From Mycobacterium paraffinicum (lineage in GTDB: Bacteria; Actinomycetota; Actinomycetes; Mycobacteriales; Mycobacteriaceae), in assembly GCF_001907675.1 (NCBI RefSeq), contig NZ_MPNT01000002.1, positions 62,001 through 126,000 of the forward strand: DNA of 64,000 bases, in the 5' to 3' direction. Of the stretch, positions 61,804 to 64,000 are shown one piece after another. The position numbers and the translations under genes were made by a program. Numbering within the stretch: the stretch's first letter is position 1; each line of letters begins with the position of its first letter. Below the pieces are notes generated by a model. The model saw nothing but the letters and a program-made list of their open reading frames with translations, had not been told where the DNA came from and did no database searches.

Positions 61804-63576
61804 ATGTGCTTTCGTCCTCTCATGGTCGCTGAAGGGCAGTCGCCCGAGCCGCGTGCGGCCGACGAGCGAACCGCACTGCGGAGCATTCCGATATTCGCCG
61901 AGATCGACGACGAACAACTCGACCTGCTCACGAAGACCGTAGGTCGCCAGCACGTCCCCGCCAACGAGTGGCTCTTTCACCTGGGGGACCCGTCGGACGC
62001 CATCTATGTAATCGCCTCGGGACGATTCGCGGCCATCGGCCTCGACGGACAGGTGCTTCGTGAGATGGCGTCCGGTGACTCGATCGGAGACCTGGGCGTG
62101 ATCACCGGCGCCGCTCGCTCGGCCGGAGTACGAGCACTTCGCGACGGCGTCGTCTGGAGGATCGCCGCCGACACGTTCAGCGAGGTGCTCGCCAAGGCGC
62201 CGCAACTGCAATCGGCGATGTTCCGCGCGATGGCGGTAATGCTTCGCGAGTCACGAGCCGCCACCGTCTCCCGCGGTCGCCGGGTCGTCGGCGTGGTGTC
62301 GACCGGGGATGCGGTCGCCATGCCGATCATCGAGGCGATCGCCACCCGGCTGAGATCGCACGGTCGGGCCGCCGTCGTCGCGCCGCGCGTCGAAACGACG
62401 GCGGCGGCCAACCATTACGGCGAGCTCGTCGAAGCGTTCAGCGAGACCCTCGACCGCGTCGAGCGGAGCAACGATTGGGTCTTGCTGGTGGCCGATCGGG
62501 GCTCGGGCGACAACTGGCGACGCTATGTCACCGCGCAAAGCGACCGCGTCGTGGTCCTTGCCGATCAAACCCATCCGCCGGACACGCTCGAGCCACCCGT
62601 GACCCAAGGGCCGGTCCACCTGGTCACTTGCGGCGTCGTGCCGGACCCCAGCTGGTGGGATCTGCTGCATCCGGTCTCGCATCACCCCGCCGACGACGAC
62701 GGCATCGGCGCGCTGGCCCGCAGAATCACGGGGCGATCCCTCGGTCTCGTGCTGGGGGGCGGGGGCGCGCGGGGCCTCGCGCATTACGGCGTCTACGAAG
62801 AGCTCACCCGGGCGGGCGTCGTCATCGACCGGTTCGGCGGAACCAGTTCCGGTGCCCTCGCCGCCGCCACCTTCGCGCTGGGCCTGGACGCGCGGGATTG
62901 CACCGCGGCGGCACGAAAGTACATTGCGGAGACCAGGCCGGTCAGCGACTACACCATCCCTGCGATAGCCCTCACGCGAGGTCGCCGTGTCGACCGTCTG
63001 ATCGAGGGATTCTTCGGCAGCACCACCCTGATCGAGCACCTGCCAAGGGAGTTCTTCTCCGTCTCCACCGACATCATCACGGGCGATCAGATCATCCATC
63101 GCCGCGGGCTGCTGTGGGTCGCCGTGCGCGCATCGATCTCGATACCCGGGCTTCTGCCGCCGGTGCAACATCACGAGCGGCTCCTCGTCGACGGCGGACT
63201 GATGAACATCCTCCCGGCCGACGTGATGTGTGCCGACCCCGACGGCGAAGTGATATGCGTCGATCTGCGCACGACGTGGGTGCCGTCGAAGGGTTTTGGC
63301 CCGCTGCCGGCGAAGCTTCAGCCTCCCGCGTTCGTCCGGCGGTTGGTGACCGGCACGGACGTGGCCCTGCCTCCGCTGCAAGACACGTTGCTTCGCAGCG
63401 TCGAACTCGCGGCCCCCAAGTGGAACCTGCGCGAGCTCCCTCGGGTCACGGCGATCATCGAGCCGGACGTCTCGGCGATCGGTCCGTTGGACTTCAAAAA
63501 CATCGACGCCGCCCTGCAAGCCGGGCGCAAAGCGGCCCGGGCGGCTCTCGAAGCGCAGCCGGCGCTCGTTCGCTGA
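61804..63576 (+). CDS. Cyclic-nucleotide-binding / patatin-like phospholipase protein
   Basis: The product is 590 residues. The N-terminal cNMP-binding domain (about 25-135: G-D-P-S-D-A-I-Y-V-I-A-S-G-R-F, G-D-S-I-G-D-L-G-V) lacks the strict P-R-A-A/T motif. A middle region of about 150-300 has unclear fold. The C-terminal patatin domain has G-G-G-G-A-R-G oxyanion (about 319), nucleophile G-T-S-S-G (about 346) and V-D-G-G. This is the NTE/Rv2565 type acylhydrolase, acting on membrane lipid. M7 (61822) is a second possible start. Confidence 0.88.
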   Translation: MCFRPLMVAEGQSPEPRAADERTALRSIPIFAEIDDEQLDLLTKTVGRQHVPANEWLFHLGDPSDAIYVIASGRFAAIGLDGQVLREMASGDSIGDLGVITGAARSAGVRALRDGVVWRIAADTFSEVLAKAPQLQSAMFRAMAVMLRESRAATVSRGRRVVGVVSTGDAVAMPIIEAIATRLRSHGRAAVVAPRVETTAAANHYGELVEAFSETLDRVERSNDWVLLVADRGSGDNWRRYVTAQSDRVVVLADQTHPPDTLEPPVTQGPVHLVTCGVVPDPSWWDLLHPVSHHPADDDGIGALARRITGRSLGLVLGGGGARGLAHYGVYEELTRAGVVIDRFGGTSSGALAAATFALGLDARDCTAAARKYIAETRPVSDYTIPAIALTRGRRVDRLIEGFFGSTTLIEHLPREFFSVSTDIITGDQIIHRRGLLWVAVRASISIPGLLPPVQHHERLLVDGGLMNILPADVMCADPDGEVICVDLRTTWVPSKGFGPLPAKLQPPAFVRRLVTGTDVALPPLQDTLLRSVELAAPKWNLRELPRVTAIIEPDVSAIGPLDFKNIDAALQAGRKAARAALEAQPALVR

Positions 63577-63729
63577 GCGTCGGATACGATTACCCCTGCA
63601 GCTAACAGCCCAGCATCTTCAGATGGCAGACGCTTAGTGTGTGCACAGAGTGGTCAGGGCGGGCGGGACAGACAACGACGGGTCTCGCTCGCACACCCGG
63701 CCGTTCGAGTGCGGCGAGGTCGTTAGGCC

Positions 63730-64000
63730 ATGCGCTCCGATTGGTTGAACAGGCCGCTTGCCAATCTGGTCATGCACTTGAACGGCGGCGAGAAGCTCGT
63801 GCCGATCTTCGATCAACTATTCGTCGGCCGTCAGTGCGCGGGCATCGACGAAGCGCGCCGGCTGGTTATCCCGGACCCGAACATCTCCCGTAACCACCTC
63901 GAGATCCGTCTGGACGTCGTCACCGACCGGGCCTACCTCATCGACACCAGCACCAACGGAACGTTGCTCAACGGCATGCCGCTGGAACGCGCCGTGCAGG
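63730..64000 (+). CDS. FHA-domain protein, partial (cut by window end)
   Basis: The ATG at 63730 opens a frame with no stop to the window end. It contains a likely FHA domain: F-V-G-R-Q-C (Arg of the phosphothreonine-binding loop), D-P-N-I-S-R-N-H-L-E-I and S-T-N-G-T-L-L-N-G. FHA domains bind phospho-Thr and often sit with Ser/Thr kinase substrates or adenylate cyclases. The rest of the protein is outside the window. Confidence 0.75.
   Translation, partial: MRSDWLNRPLANLVMHLNGGEKLVPIFDQLFVGRQCAGIDEARRLVIPDPNISRNHLEIRLDVVTDRAYLIDTSTNGTLLNGMPLERAVQ

Noticed and set aside
1..64000. tRNA, rRNA, CRISPR arrays, transposases or phage genes
   Set aside because: No clover-leaf-like sequence, regularly spaced repeats, or transposase/integrase motifs were seen by eye.

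Overview
The window is chromosomal DNA from a Mycobacterium, most likely a slow-growing non-tuberculous species. It is GC-rich throughout and tightly packed. From about 11.3 kb to 61.8 kb, gene content and order follow the M. tuberculosis stretch Rv3484 (cpsA) to Rv3538, without the PE/PPE genes that interrupt it there. I saw no tRNA, rRNA, CRISPR array, phage, transposase or replication origin. Homology statements come from recognising protein sequences by eye; no database search was run.

Layout. (1) 1-11 kb is a loose set of small and exported proteins: a DUF732 membrane protein (cut by the window start), cold-shock protein CspA with a strong terminator, a DUF5994 remnant with an internal deletion, a lytic transglycosylase lipoprotein, a Gly/Pro/Gln-rich secreted protein, an LpqH-like lipoprotein, a secreted serine protease, an alpha/beta hydrolase, an amidase, two tiny genes (one with a 27-bp tandem repeat) and a SLAC1/TehA-type transporter. 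(2) 11-19 kb holds cpsA (LytR-CpsA-Psr), an SDR, a beta-hydroxyacid dehydrogenase, an SDR plus enoyl-CoA hydratase pair, a 54-residue protein abutting otsA, and an Rv3491-like exported protein. (3) 19-29.5 kb is the complete mce4 sterol-import operon on the minus strand: yrbE4A, yrbE4B, mce4A-D, lprN, mce4F and two Mce-associated membrane proteins. (4) 29.7-61.8 kb is the cholesterol-catabolism cluster: hsd4A, fdxD, fadE26/27, fadD17, ilvX, an amidohydrolase, a fructosamine-kinase-like gene, fadD19, echA19, cyp142, an F420-type oxidoreductase, a DUF35 protein with ltp4 and ltp3, an NTF2-fold protein, kshA, a sulfotransferase/SDR/DUF operon, hsaF/hsaG/hsaE, kstD and chsH3. (5) The right end carries a cNMP-binding/patatin protein and the start of an FHA protein.

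How it works together. Mce4 imports sterol. Cyp142 and FadD19/FadD17 oxidise and activate the side chain. FadE26/27, EchA19, ChsH3, Hsd4A and Ltp3/4 shorten it. KstD and KshA open the rings, and HsaE/F/G turn the last ring fragment into pyruvate and propionyl-CoA. Eight copies of a TAGAAC-N2-GTTCTA-like palindrome (the KstR operator) lie in the promoter gaps of these units, so the cluster reads as a KstR regulon. Accessory features not explained by that core are a TetR gene with two matched 16-bp operators, 55-bp palindromic repeats flanking a nuclease-like gene, dispersed GC-rich palindromes (one forming the C-terminal codons of hsaF), and a kinase/TPP-enzyme/amidohydrolase tail downstream of fadD19.
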